Source of the DNA: a virus | Virus record (IMG/VR): IMGVR_UViG_3300047472_000261 | Location: 1-52,413 of that record | Reading direction: 5' to 3' (one strand) | DNA length: 52,413 bases | Shown here: piece by piece, positions 39,516 through 48,038 of the stretch | Numbering within the stretch: the stretch's first letter is position 1 | Layout: each line of letters starts with the position of its first letter | The notes under the pieces: generated by a model | The model's database searches: none | What the model saw: only the letters and a program-made list of their open reading frames with translations | What the model was told of the DNA's origin: nothing | Translations under genes and position numbers: made by a program

Positions 39516-41216
39516 TCAGCGGCGAACCGTGCGGAGTTCTTTGCCGTTCAACTTGGTCATCAAAAGGTTGATGGCCGTCGTGATGAGGCTTAGCGCTTTA
39601 ACGATCTCGGTTCCGCCGGTTGATGCGCCGTTGCCAACGCCGATCGACTGTGTGGCCGCAACCCGCTCCATCATCTGTGTGAGACGGTTCTGCTGCTGGC
39701 GTTCGAATTGCTGCGTGATCGCAAGCTGCTGCGTGACGCCCACGCCGGCTGAAACCGATATCTGCCTAAAGTTCGTGGCGGCTCGCAACGCGTCGTATAC
39801 GACCTTCTGCTTTTCAAGTTCTTCGCGCTGTTGGCGCGTGGCGAGCAGCTGCCTGGCCTGTGAACGTTGGTCGTCGGTGGCATCGATCGAATCGCGGATC
39901 CTCACCAGCTCACGCCATTCGTCCACGTACTTCCGATGGATTTCTAGCTTCTTCGCTTCGATCTCGAGATCGACACGACCGTCGTTTATCGATGCGCGAA
40001 GGGCGCCAACGGTGATCGTCATCAAATCTCGACGGATGTCGTGCTGACGCTCGAGCGCTGGCATGACGTCAGCGACGGATCTCATGAGCCGCACGACACC
40101 AGGGCCGATGCTTGATCGGCTGATGCTGGCCTCAAAACGTCGCACGGCCGGATCGAAAATAGTCACCAACGTGCTCTTGGCGCGCAACGCAAGTTTCGTC
40201 CAGCCTTCAATTCCACTCGCGCCCTCAATGCTGATGCCGACGTTGGCTTTGAACTCGCGTTTCTTCGCTGACAGTTCAACCGCCGCAGCCTCAGCGACCA
40301 GCTTGTTAACGTCGTCGGCCGCCTTCAGGGCCATGTCTCGCTGTTTGTCTAGCGAATTGCGCAGATCTGATGCCGCCTTGAATGCCGGATTCTCGGCGTC
40401 ATATGTGAAGTCATTGCCATTCGGATCGGTCGCTACCTTCTTGATCGTTGGCGAAGGAAGCGCCTCGGCGAGCGACTTTTGATATTCCTTCCCTGCCGTA
40501 CTTTCCAGGAATGTCTTCAGCGCGAGCTCTGTTCTTTCCTTGGCAGCGCGAGCCAGGTCATCAGCTTGCTTCTTGGCGTCATCGTCAAAGCTCATCTTCG
40601 CCTTGATGATGACATCGAAGGGCTTGATCAGATGAAGGCGATCAACTTCTTTGATCGCAGCTTTCAACTGGGTCTGCTCACTGCTGCGGCCGATCTCCCT
40701 AACCTGTTTCTTTCCCTCGGCCAGCAGATCTTTCACGATCTTCATCGTCGCGATCGTCGCCTCCGCCTCCTTGTTGGCCTTCGCGACCGCAACTGCGGTG
40801 CCATCCCACATTTCCCGGATGTTACGACCGGCCGTCCAAAGGTTGCCGACGATGGGGATCTGCTTCAGGAATTGCTCGGTCACTTCGCCGGCAGACTTCT
40901 CATTGAGTTGCAGCTGCACCTGCATGTCCCTCAAGTTGCCAGTGATATCTGCCAACATGCCGCCGGCGAGCGAGAGACCGGCGACCGCGCCGCCGCCCTT
41001 AACCACTTCGAGAATGCCCTTGAGGTCAGAGCTTTTGCCGATGCTGGCGCTCAGGCGATCGAGCGTGCCACGGATCCCTTTGCCTTTCTCGTAGGCCTCC
41101 TTCTCGAGCTGGTCGATCGACTTCAGGAAGTTCACGCGCACGTCGCGCATGCCGCCGCCGATGTCGTTCTTCGCCAACACGCGAAGCTCGACGGTTTTGA
41201 TTACATCGCTACCCAT
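39516..41216 (-). CDS. Tape measure protein (566 aa)
   Basis: Mostly helical with long coiled-coil character (KSIDQLEKEAYEKGKGIRG, DVNKLVAEAAAVELSAKKR, LATRQQREELEKQKVVYD) and a hydrophobic central segment near residues 70-95 (GGGAVAGLSLAGGMLADITG). It lies after the G/GT-type chaperone genes, the invariant place of the tape measure. At 566 residues it would set a short siphovirus tail of roughly 80 nm, by the usual 1.5 Angstrom per residue rule. Confidence 0.8.
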   Translation of the reverse strand: MGSDVIKTVELRVLAKNDIGGGMRDVRVNFLKSIDQLEKEAYEKGKGIRGTLDRLSASIGKSSDLKGILEVVKGGGAVAGLSLAGGMLADITGNLRDMQVQLQLNEKSAGEVTEQFLKQIPIVGNLWTAGRNIREMWDGTAVAVAKANKEAEATIATMKIVKDLLAEGKKQVREIGRSSEQTQLKAAIKEVDRLHLIKPFDVIIKAKMSFDDDAKKQADDLARAAKERTELALKTFLESTAGKEYQKSLAEALPSPTIKKVATDPNGNDFTYDAENPAFKAASDLRNSLDKQRDMALKAADDVNKLVAEAAAVELSAKKREFKANVGISIEGASGIEGWTKLALRAKSTLVTIFDPAVRRFEASISRSSIGPGVVRLMRSVADVMPALERQHDIRRDLMTITVGALRASINDGRVDLEIEAKKLEIHRKYVDEWRELVRIRDSIDATDDQRSQARQLLATRQQREELEKQKVVYDALRAATNFRQISVSAGVGVTQQLAITQQFERQQQNRLTQMMERVAATQSIGVGNGASTGGTEIVKALSLITTAINLLMTKLNGKELRTVRR

Positions 41217-42023
41217 CGTCGTTTTCCTTGGGCTTAGCCTCGTCTATGGCGATCGCGATTTCGTTCGTTGCCAACTGAATGAGGATCACATCGCGATGAC
41301 GCTGATCTTCGTATCCGCCCGCGCGCGGGAGGATGCCGCGGTCGGCGAAGTCGGCCAGCCGGAGGGCTCGCTTCGATTCGGCGTCAACCCGCAAGCGCGG
41401 GCAACCGCGAATCACGAGATGACCGCGGCCGCTGCAGACGGCGCAACTGTCGCGCTCGGGCTCGAGTCCGCGACAGACGTCGCAGGGGAGGTCTGTCCAC
41501 TCGAGGGATTCAGCTGGCTCGCCGCGTTCGACGGCGGCGGCAGCACAGCACTTTCCGGGCCCGCATTGGTCACAGAGGTTGCCGGCTGCGAGCTGGGCGG
41601 CAACGCGGAGTTTCCCGATGGTTGGGGATTGAGCGTGAGGAAAAGCTCTTCCCACAGCGCCGGCACTTCAACGTGGGTCAGCAGATCGAAGAATTCGACC
41701 TCCCGACCGTTGACGTACGAAACCGCATAACCGTCGGCAGGAGGCGGTTCCTGAACATTGATCGCCGCTCCTACGGCGTACTTCTGGGCGATCGTCGCGT
41801 CATCGGTGCGGATGTTGTCCCAGCCGCGAAGGAGCATTCCCGCAAGCGAGCCCAGGCTGATGCTGGCCTTCTCATCCGTCTTCGAAAGTGTCGCCTTCTC
41901 GATGACACGCTCGTACATCGTGACGCTCGGGTTCGCGAAGATGAATCGCCGGCGTTGCGGTTCGGGGATCTCCGCGTCGGCCTCCGGCGTGATGTAAATT
42001 CGATTGCCTCTGATCTTAACCAT
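41209..42023 (-). CDS. Tail assembly chaperone GT fusion via -1 frameshift (about 271 aa)
   Basis: Reading the 41412-42023 frame to codon 138 and then slipping -1 at GGGAAAC joins 133 residues ending at 41209. The extension begins LRVAAQLAAGNLCDQCG and contains CDQC, a lone CC, CDVC and CAVCSGRG (a CxxCxGxG-like unit), then a helical tail (LADFADRGILPRAGG). A -1 fusion of two tail chaperones before the tape measure is conserved in lambda (G and GT) and many siphophages. The zinc-type motifs in the extension are unusual and could stabilise the fold. Confidence 0.75.
41412..42023 (-). CDS. Tail assembly chaperone G (203 aa)
   Basis: The unshifted product. It starts at 42023 after the tail tube gene. 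Residues 1-138 have a compact mixed fold (RIYITPEADAEIPEPQRRRF, GLSLGSLAGMLLRGWDNI-type region, DLLTHVEVPALWEEL). Residues 139-203 are Ser/Pro/Ala-rich (SGQTSPATSVADSSPSA), as expected for a tail read through in the zero frame over the coding frame of the extension. Confidence 0.75.
   Translation of the reverse strand: MVKIRGNRIYITPEADAEIPEPQRRRFIFANPSVTMYERVIEKATLSKTDEKASISLGSLAGMLLRGWDNIRTDDATIAQKYAVGAAINVQEPPPADGYAVSYVNGREVEFFDLLTHVEVPALWEELFLTLNPQPSGNSALPPSSQPATSVTNAGPESAVLPPPSNAASQLNPSSGQTSPATSVADSSPSATVAPSAAAAVIS
41610..41616 (-). promoter_or_regulatory. Slippery heptamer GGGAAAC
   Basis: In the G frame the codons are TCG GGA AAC, so the heptamer has the required X XXY YYZ phase (G GGA AAC). 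Slipping to GGG AAA continues in the -1 frame with CTC CGC GTT. The two frames overlap from 41655 to 41412. This is one of the strongest -1 signals known in phages. Confidence 0.85.
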
Positions 42024-42065
42024 GTTGATCGATGCTCCTGTGTGGATGTGTTAATGCTTGCACGA

Positions 42066-42995
42066 TCACGCGCGGGTGATCGTCAACTCGTCATCGCCAG
42101 CGGTTTCGTTGCACTGCGCCGTGATGGCATCGCGGAGGATGCCGCTCTCGTCCTCTTCTTCCGGCGGCATAGTGAGTTGCACCTTGCCCGCCGCGATGGT
42201 GATCGTGCCGTCGGTGCCCGATCCGATCTGGATCGAGAGGGCCGCTTCGACGCCGTTCTCATAGTCGTCATACCAGTTCTTAACAGAGAGCCCCTTGGCT
42301 TCCGGGTTTAGCTTGAACTGCGGATCGCGCGCGACGATCTGCGCCGAATAAACGCCGGTGGGGTCCGTGCCGCACATGCGCAGCTGGACGTCGTTCTGCA
42401 GATCCAGCTCGAACTTGCTGAAGCAAATCGATGTGGCACCAACGGTGAGCGTGATGCCTTTCACTACGGGCGGCAGGCCAGCGATGGGCGCGACGGTCAG
42501 GCCGCTGAGGTCGCGTGGGCCGAACGTCGCGCCGATTTGACGCTTCCCCTTGCCGGACCATTCGAAGTAGACCGGCTTGCCGACTTCGCCGGTGATCTTC
42601 AGGTTGAACATCACGCCGGCGAGACTTTTGAATCGGCCGTCGTTGTAGAGGCCGACGGTTGCGGTGTCGCCGACGTCGCCAACACCCTGCAGCGAATAGA
42701 CGCCGCTCGTGTATTTGAAACCGGCGGCCCTCAGCAGCGACAGCGCGAGCGGCTCTGTCGCGGCGTTGCGCGCTTCTGTTTGAAACGTTGTCGCGCCGGA
42801 CTGGATGCCCGGTACGGCTCGCTTCTGGCCGAGGCCCGTGCCCTGGCGTCGAGTGGCGGTTGCATCAAACGTGAGCTTCGGATCGATCGCTTCGAGTTGG
42901 TCGGCGTTCGCGAGCGTCACTTCGACGCCGGTGCTCGTTTCGAGCTTCGCGCCAATGTGACGACGGCGGACGAGCTTTGCGCGGTCCTTTGCCAT
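42066..42995 (-). CDS. Major tail tube protein (309 aa)
   Basis: Beta-rich protein with the start RRRHIGAKLETSTGVEVTLA, typical of lambda-V-like tube proteins. TFQTEARNAATEPLAL, KGITLTVGATSICFSKFELD and the acidic PPEEEDESG turn fit. It stands between the terminator and the G-type chaperone, the tube position in lambda order. Length is at the long end of the family. Confidence 0.75.
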   Translation of the reverse strand: MAKDRAKLVRRRHIGAKLETSTGVEVTLANADQLEAIDPKLTFDATATRRQGTGLGQKRAVPGIQSGATTFQTEARNAATEPLALSLLRAAGFKYTSGVYSLQGVGDVGDTATVGLYNDGRFKSLAGVMFNLKITGEVGKPVYFEWSGKGKRQIGATFGPRDLSGLTVAPIAGLPPVVKGITLTVGATSICFSKFELDLQNDVQLRMCGTDPTGVYSAQIVARDPQFKLNPEAKGLSVKNWYDDYENGVEAALSIQIGSGTDGTITIAAGKVQLTMPPEEEDESGILRDAITAQCNETAGDDELTITRA

Positions 42996-43018
42996 GACTC
43001 AGTTCCTTTCGGGGTAAT

Positions 43019-43534
43019 TCAGGCGGGATTGTTGAACAGCTCGTAGGGGTCGTCTTCGAGCGTGCGGTACGTGGTTTCGACGGCGAGCGTGATGCGCCCT
43101 GAGTGTGCCGTGGCACTCGTCTCTTCGATGAGCGCCGCTTTAAACACGGTGTCGAGCGCGAGGCCCCCCAGCGTTCGATCCTCACAGACCTTCTTTTTCA
43201 GGTCGGCTTTCAGCCGGTTGAGCAGGGTGTCGATGGTGACTTTGCGCGACTCAGGGCACGTCACATCGCAGATGAGGAAGTGTGTCGCGCGAATCTGTTC
43301 GATGCCCTGAGGAACAGTGGCCGGATCATCGGGCTCCTCGGAATCGAGAACGACTTCAACGATCGCCTCCGTCGTCGGTTGAGCTTCGCCAGGCGTCGGC
43401 CGGTACACCGACACGTCGACCGAGAAACCCGTGATCTTCTTCACGAGAGAGCACTGTTTGACCAGGGCGACGGTGATCCGCTCGGCGGCAGGCTCGGCTG
43501 CCCCAGTCATGTCTTGATTCGCGATGTCGTTCAT
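43019..43534 (-). CDS. Tail terminator/U-like protein (171 aa)
   Basis: Sits between the Z-like protein and the tube gene, where lambda encodes U. VEVVLDSEEPDDP, THFLICDVTCPESRKVTIDT and RITLAVETTYRTLEDDPYE give alternating strands and helices expected for the family. No specific signature residue recognised; placement is the main evidence. Confidence 0.6.
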   Translation of the reverse strand: MNDIANQDMTGAAEPAAERITVALVKQCSLVKKITGFSVDVSVYRPTPGEAQPTTEAIVEVVLDSEEPDDPATVPQGIEQIRATHFLICDVTCPESRKVTIDTLLNRLKADLKKKVCEDRTLGGLALDTVFKAALIEETSATAHSGRITLAVETTYRTLEDDPYELFNNPA

Positions 43535-44094
43535 CAGACGGTCCCGCCCATGTTCTTGAGTGCTAGGAGGAGCTTGCTCTCGGTGCGCTTCACGACGCGA
43601 TCGGCCATCCCCTCAAGGATGGGCTGGATCTCTGGCTCGTGCCTGAGCACGGCACCGATCGGCGTGCCGCCCTTGAGACGGCGGATCGGCTTTCGCTTCA
43701 CGCCGATGCGGCTGTAGACGCCGCCCTTGCGCTTCGCCAGAAACGCCTTGCGGATCAGTTCGCGCTTTCCCTTCTGGATCCGGACGGCGACACCTCGGCG
43801 CGTTTCCGTCGGGTGGAAATCCATGAGATCGATCTTCTTGCGCGCAACGCGAATAACCTGGCTGAACCCGCTGGCGTCGTCGCCAGTGGTGATGCGATAG
43901 ATGGCCTCATCGACCCGATCGCGCGACAGATTCAACGTGCGCCGCACGAGACGATTCAATTGTGTCTCGCCCCAGCGCGTCGCATCGTTGACGCCGCTGA
44001 TGTTGATCTGCCGGAGCTTTTCCTCTGGCAGAAGCGCGCTGATCCGCTTCAACGTTGTCGAGGTCGGCCGAATGGTGAAGAGAGCGTCCTTCAT
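43534..44094 (-). CDS. Minor tail protein Z-like (186 aa)
   Basis: Start at 44094 (ATGA with the upstream gene). The C-terminal half FHPTETRRGVAVRIQKGKRE, AFLAKRKGGVYSRIG and KPIRRLKGGTPIGAV match the prophage minor tail Z family, whose members sit between FII and U. This supports the lambda order. Confidence 0.7.
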   Translation of the reverse strand: MKDALFTIRPTSTTLKRISALLPEEKLRQINISGVNDATRWGETQLNRLVRRTLNLSRDRVDEAIYRITTGDDASGFSQVIRVARKKIDLMDFHPTETRRGVAVRIQKGKRELIRKAFLAKRKGGVYSRIGVKRKPIRRLKGGTPIGAVLRHEPEIQPILEGMADRVVKRTESKLLLALKNMGGTV

Positions 44095-44435
44095 TTCAGT
44101 ACGAAACTCAGCATCCCGGCATCGGCCCAACCGTCTGGCTGCTCGCTGATACTGAGCATCCAGTCCTTCATCTTCGCGCTGCCACAACGCTCCGGCAGAC
44201 GGATCCGCGTCCTGCCGAGATCGAACGTCGCCGCGTCGATGCCGATCACGGCATCGTTCGCAGCCTCAATGGAGATCGCACCCTCGAGCTTGCGATTGCC
44301 GCTGAGCACAGGCGCCACCCAATCGACGAGGACTTTGATCGGCCGAGGCTCGGCCCCGAGCACGATGACGAGTGCGTCTTCGCCGAAGTCGTCAAGGAAC
44401 AGGGCGGCGTCATCCTTCAGGAAAGCGCTACTCAT
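44091..44435 (-). CDS. FII-like head-tail joining protein (114 aa)
   Basis: A short beta-rich protein (LFLDDFGEDALVIVLGAEPR, KVLVDWVAP, RTRIRLPERC) in the FII position between the FI-like and Z-like genes. In lambda FII joins head to tail and is 117 residues, close to this length. Confidence 0.6.
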   Translation of the reverse strand: MSSAFLKDDAALFLDDFGEDALVIVLGAEPRPIKVLVDWVAPVLSGNRKLEGAISIEAANDAVIGIDAATFDLGRTRIRLPERCGSAKMKDWMLSISEQPDGWADAGMLSFVLK

Positions 44436-44704
44436 TTCGGATCGCCACCTTCGGCCGGCTTGGCCGCCGGCGCGGGCTTCCCGACCTTTGCCCGCTTCGC
44501 TTGCAGATCTGCGGCGTGCGCTTTCGCCTCGTTTGCGCGCGCTTCGTCACGGCGCTGTTGAAGGCCGCGCAGCTTGGTTTCGAAGTCACGACGCCCGGCC
44601 TGCAGCTCGGCGATCTTGGCGTCTTCGAAAGTGGCTCGCTCATCCTGCAACGCCGAGATCTCTGCCTCGACGGCGGCGGCGGTTTCAGTCTTGGCGGTTG
44701 CCAT
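44432..44704 (-). CDS. Coiled-coil late protein (90 aa)
   Basis: Highly charged and helical (EAEISALQDERATFEDAKIA, LRGLQQRRDEARANEAKAHA), probably a coiled coil. Unrecognised. It lies between the FI-like and FII-like genes. ATGA overlap with the FII-like start. Confidence 0.5.
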   Translation of the reverse strand: MATAKTETAAAVEAEISALQDERATFEDAKIAELQAGRRDFETKLRGLQQRRDEARANEAKAHAADLQAKRAKVGKPAPAAKPAEGGDPK

Positions 44705-44776
44705 TGATGTCTCCGTAAATGGTTACGAGCCACGCCGGCGGCCCCCCGTCCCGCCGGCGTGACGAATGTCGAACGA

Positions 44777-45163
44777 TCAGGCGTTCCCGCCGCCGCCTTC
44801 GGCTTCACGCTTCGCCGCATCCAGGTCAGCGAGCGCCTTTCGGATCTTCTCGAGCATCGGTTTCTTGAAGCCCTCGAGCTTCTCGATCTCGTCATCCTTC
44901 AGCGTGGCAAATTCGCTGACCGGCCGGCCGAGGAATTTGGGTTCCTCGCCGGGTTCTTTCTTCTTCGAGCCGGGATCCTTCCGCTCGCCGGCGCCGAGCT
45001 TGGTGAGGTCGACGCGTTCGCCGCGGGAGAGTGCGTCGAGTTGATCCTGCGATGGCACGCCTTCCAACGTGCTCACGATGCCAACACCGGGAATAACGAC
45101 CTCGCTCCGTTCGCCCACGCGCTGAAGGAGGTACTCACGATCGAAACAAGGGAGTTTGTTCAT
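44777..45163 (-). CDS. FI-like head protein (128 aa)
   Basis: Directly after the capsid gene, in the FI position. The sequence is acidic and lysine-rich in the second half (GSKKKEPGEEPKFLGRPVSE, EIEKLEGFKKPMLEKIRKAL). FI proteins stimulate packaging. Start ATG 45163 lies five bases below a strong hairpin with no clear ribosome site, so it may be translated at a reduced rate. Confidence 0.5.
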   Translation of the reverse strand: MNKLPCFDREYLLQRVGERSEVVIPGVGIVSTLEGVPSQDQLDALSRGERVDLTKLGAGERKDPGSKKKEPGEEPKFLGRPVSEFATLKDDEIEKLEGFKKPMLEKIRKALADLDAAKREAEGGGGNA

Positions 45164-45168
45164 AAAGC

Positions 45169-45195
45169 GCGACCCGGCTTTGCCAGCCGGGTCGC
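45169..45195 (-). terminator. Hairpin between capsid and FI-like genes
   Basis: GCGACCCGGCT and AGCCGGGTCGC form a perfect 11-bp stem with a 5-base loop. On the minus strand it is followed by GCTTTATG, in which ATG is the FI-like start codon. It may be a partial terminator or mRNA-processing structure that lowers expression of the genes after the capsid. Confidence 0.55.
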
Positions 45196-45234
45196 ACGTG
45201 ATTTCGCCAAGTTGTGAGCTTCGACGCCGACCGA

Positions 45235-46236
45235 TCAGGCGGTCGTGCCCTTCACGAGCACGCCCGGGCGCGTGCAGATCGTGAGCGGGTTGCTTTCGGT
45301 ATGGATCAGGATGCCCTTGTCGCCCGGGAGCTCGTCCTGTCGCGCGTAGTAGGGCAGGCCCACGGTATTGGCTGTGCTCATCATGTCGCCGGGCGCGAAG
45401 TACGTTTTGAACAGGCCCGGTGCACCGATCGGCGCGAACTGCACTTCGCCGTCCGGAATGAACGGCTGCGCGCCAACGCGGCCCCGAAACTGTTCGAAGA
45501 TGATGCCGCCATACTCGAACCCGTCGTAACGGTTGTCGGTCTGCAAGCGACGACCGTCGAGCCAGCGCGAATACGCTTCCTTCACCTTCGGATGCTGGAT
45601 GAACGCTTTGAACCAGGTGCGGCCGCAGAAGGCGTGCACATGGTCATAGGGCAGGGTGCCGACAGCATCTTCTACGGCGTTCAGCACATCCGTGCACTTG
45701 TCGAGCGGATCAGTCCCCGCCGTGCCGAGCGCAAAGGTCACGGTCGTCTGGCTAATGCCGAAGATGGTGAACAGGTTCGCGAGCACTGTCGTGCCGTCTG
45801 CGTCCAGGACGGTGCCCTTCAGAGCGCCGACACGATGCCACTCGGCTGTCGTTTCGTGGTTCTGACGCATCTTGTTGATTCGCGTGTCGACCACTTCGGC
45901 AACGCTCGTCAGCTCGTCTGACTCGCCGAACGATCGGATGTTCTGGATGTCCTCCGGCTTGATGTTGTCGTCATACGGAATGTGCGGAACGATGAACGGG
46001 ATCAGCTTGCGCTTGTCCCGCTTCGCAAGCGTCGCCGGCGCACCACGCGGCACCGTCGGCAAGAGGGCAAGCGTGCCGTTCACGCTTTCGATCTGTGCGG
46101 TCGTCGTGATGATGCCCTCCTCTTCGAAGAGGCCCATCGCGCCGAGGCGGTTCGGAACATATGGCGCTGCGTTAATGGCCGCGGTCATCTCAACCAGGCT
46201 GAACGCGTCGCTACGAAAAATGTCTAAGGTCGGCAT
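45235..46236 (-). CDS. Major capsid protein, lambda gpE-like (333 aa)
   Basis: The N-terminus DIFRSDAFSLVEMTAAINAA, then PNRLGAMGLFEEEGIITTTA and KLIPFIVPHIPYDDNIKPED is the phage major capsid protein E family. Length matches lambda gpE (341). The C-terminal strand (PGDMMSTANTVGLPYYARQD) fits the family. Start at 46236 has AAAGGAG upstream. It sits after the decoration protein, as in lambda. Confidence 0.93.
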   Translation of the reverse strand: MPTLDIFRSDAFSLVEMTAAINAAPYVPNRLGAMGLFEEEGIITTTAQIESVNGTLALLPTVPRGAPATLAKRDKRKLIPFIVPHIPYDDNIKPEDIQNIRSFGESDELTSVAEVVDTRINKMRQNHETTAEWHRVGALKGTVLDADGTTVLANLFTIFGISQTTVTFALGTAGTDPLDKCTDVLNAVEDAVGTLPYDHVHAFCGRTWFKAFIQHPKVKEAYSRWLDGRRLQTDNRYDGFEYGGIIFEQFRGRVGAQPFIPDGEVQFAPIGAPGLFKTYFAPGDMMSTANTVGLPYYARQDELPGDKGILIHTESNPLTICTRPGVLVKGTTA

Positions 46237-46310
46237 GGTGGCCGACTCCTTTCGAAAGAGTCAGATTCAAAGAAAACCCGATCGACGGGCCGCATCGCGG
46301 CCGATGCCGA

Positions 46311-46673
46311 TCAGACGATGTTGAGAGCGACCTTCAGTCCGAGCGCCAAGAGCAGGGCGTCCGTGGCGGTCTTGTTTGACGCGTCGGCGGAAGGGCCGTA
46401 CGTCAGGCCATCTCGCTTCAGCAGTGCAGGGCCCCGTTCGAGTACTGCGATCGGTTCACCATCAGCGGCATCGGTGAGGCAGACGCAGATGGCGCTCGTG
46501 CCGGCCGCCACCACACGGGTACGTTGCGTGGCGGGCGCGGTGCCGGCCTTCAGGATCATGCCCTTGGTGACCGCGCCTTCGGCAACGTATTTGCCGCGCG
46601 TGAAACGCGGATCCCATTCGTTGACGAGAAAATCACCAACCGTCGAACCTTCGTTTTGTGCAGTCAGCGCCAT
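46311..46673 (-). CDS. Head decoration protein, lambda gpD-like (120 aa)
   Basis: VGDFLVNEWDPRFTRGKYVA and RTRVVAAGTSAICVCLTDAA, with ALLLALGLKVAL at the end, match the D family that trims the capsid surface. Length (lambda D is 110) and position between the protease and capsid fit. Start at 46673 lies after GGAGGT. Confidence 0.85.
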   Translation of the reverse strand: MALTAQNEGSTVGDFLVNEWDPRFTRGKYVAEGAVTKGMILKAGTAPATQRTRVVAAGTSAICVCLTDAADGEPIAVLERGPALLKRDGLTYGPSADASNKTATDALLLALGLKVALNIV

Positions 46674-46772
46674 GGCGTTGACCTCCGTTCTTGTTGTGGA
46701 TGGAGTTCAGGAAACACGTTCAAGTTGTTGTGACGTTGAAAACTCAGCAGATCTCGCCACCGCGGCTACGGA

Positions 46773-47327
46773 TCAGCGGCCGCCGCGGCGTGCTTTCGCT
46801 GCGGCTTCGCGCTTGGCGCGAACTTTCGCGAGCGGACTCAGGTCATCGCCGCCGCTGCCGCCGCCACCATTGGTGGGTGCACCTTCTTCGACGGTGTTGA
46901 TCGCACTGTCGGCACCCGCCGTCGACGGGTCCTTCCGGCCGAGTTCGGCTTTGAGCTTGCTGTTCTCGGTCCCCTTGTTCGCCAGCTTCTTCTCGAGGTG
47001 GTCGGCGTATGCCGCCTTGTGCTCGAGCATCGTCGCGTCCTTGTCGACGCGTTCGAGCGCGAAGGCTGCGTCGTTCTTGAACGCCTCCTTGATCTCGCCC
47101 GGTGTGGCGTTCTTGACGCTCGCGGCGGCCTTGCCCTTGCCGTCCTTGTTCACCGCGCGCGTGCCGGTGAACTCTTCGCCCGTCGGGCCGAACGAAACAC
47201 CTTCGTCGACGCTCGCTTCCGGTGGCCAAACGCAGGTCGCCGCCAGGGCGGCGGCGACGACTGCGGTACGGGAATGACTGCGAACACGGTTTGTCGGCCG
47301 ATTCCGGCCGCGATGCATGGTGGGCAT
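46773..47327 (-). CDS. Possible internal-start scaffold protein (184 aa)
   Basis: In the same frame as the protease, ATG at 47327 is preceded by GGCAGGGGCAC. In lambda, Nu3 scaffold starts inside gene C in frame, and the sequence layout here is the same. The product would begin MPTMHRGRNRPTN, followed by an unusual hydrophobic alanine run (TAVVAAALAATC) and then a charged helical body. Confidence 0.45.
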   Translation of the reverse strand: MPTMHRGRNRPTNRVRSHSRTAVVAAALAATCVWPPEASVDEGVSFGPTGEEFTGTRAVNKDGKGKAAASVKNATPGEIKEAFKNDAAFALERVDKDATMLEHKAAYADHLEKKLANKGTENSKLKAELGRKDPSTAGADSAINTVEEGAPTNGGGGSGGDDLSPLAKVRAKREAAAKARRGGR

Positions 47328-48038
47328 GTGCCCCTGCCTTTTGCCCGAATCGGGCTGGTTAAAACCGGCGAGTAGGGCAGTGAGCCCCAGCGCCTTCGCA
47401 CGTTGGCTCGGCAGCACGCGCTGCCGATCCTTGTTGTTGATGAACCGCGCGAAATACTTCGCCGCGGAGTTCTTTGGATCCGCAGGAGCGTCGTCGTTCT
47501 CGTCGACGATCTCATTCGCAAAGCCCGCTTCGACCGCCTCGGCCGCGTCGAACCATGTCGTGGCATCCATCATGTCCCGGATGTCGGACCGCGAGTTGCC
47601 CGTCTCGCGTGAGTACGAACGCGCGATGGCGTCGCTGAGCTTGTCGAGCACGTCGGCTTCGCGCCGCAGGTCCTTGGCCTCGCCGCCGGCGAATACCCAT
47701 GGGTTGTGGATCATCACCATTGCGTTGTCGGCAATGCGCACTTCGTCGGCCGCCAGCATCGGCAGCGTGGCGGCGGAAGCGGCAACGCCGTCCACCCAAG
47801 CGATGACGTACGCGTCGTGCGCCTTGATGGCGTTGAACATCGCGAAGGCATCGAACACTTCGCCGCCATAGCTGTTGATGTGCAGATTGATGGTGGCGGC
47901 GTCGATCCGGTTGAGGTCCTGCACGAACCGCTCGGCACTGATCCCCCACATGCCGATGTCATTCATGATGAACACGTCGGCTTCGTCCTCGGACGCCGCG
48001 TTCTTGATGCGATACCAGGTCTTGGACTTCGGCTTCAT
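46773..48038 (-). CDS. ClpP-like head maturation protease with scaffold extension (421 aa)
   Basis: Residues about 1-190 are a ClpP/S49-type serine protease: LHINSYGGEVFDAFAMFNAI, the Ser motif AWVDGVAASAATLPMLA (Ser in GVAASAA), and MVMIHNPWVFAGG with the His. The C-terminal 180 residues are charged and helical, like the Nu3 scaffold, with a GGGGSGGDD end. An internal ATG at 47327 could start a separate scaffold. Coupled to the portal by ATGA. Confidence 0.85.
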   Translation of the reverse strand: MKPKSKTWYRIKNAASEDEADVFIMNDIGMWGISAERFVQDLNRIDAATINLHINSYGGEVFDAFAMFNAIKAHDAYVIAWVDGVAASAATLPMLAADEVRIADNAMVMIHNPWVFAGGEAKDLRREADVLDKLSDAIARSYSRETGNSRSDIRDMMDATTWFDAAEAVEAGFANEIVDENDDAPADPKNSAAKYFARFINNKDRQRVLPSQRAKALGLTALLAGFNQPDSGKRQGHMPTMHRGRNRPTNRVRSHSRTAVVAAALAATCVWPPEASVDEGVSFGPTGEEFTGTRAVNKDGKGKAAASVKNATPGEIKEAFKNDAAFALERVDKDATMLEHKAAYADHLEKKLANKGTENSKLKAELGRKDPSTAGADSAINTVEEGAPTNGGGGSGGDDLSPLAKVRAKREAAAKARRGGR

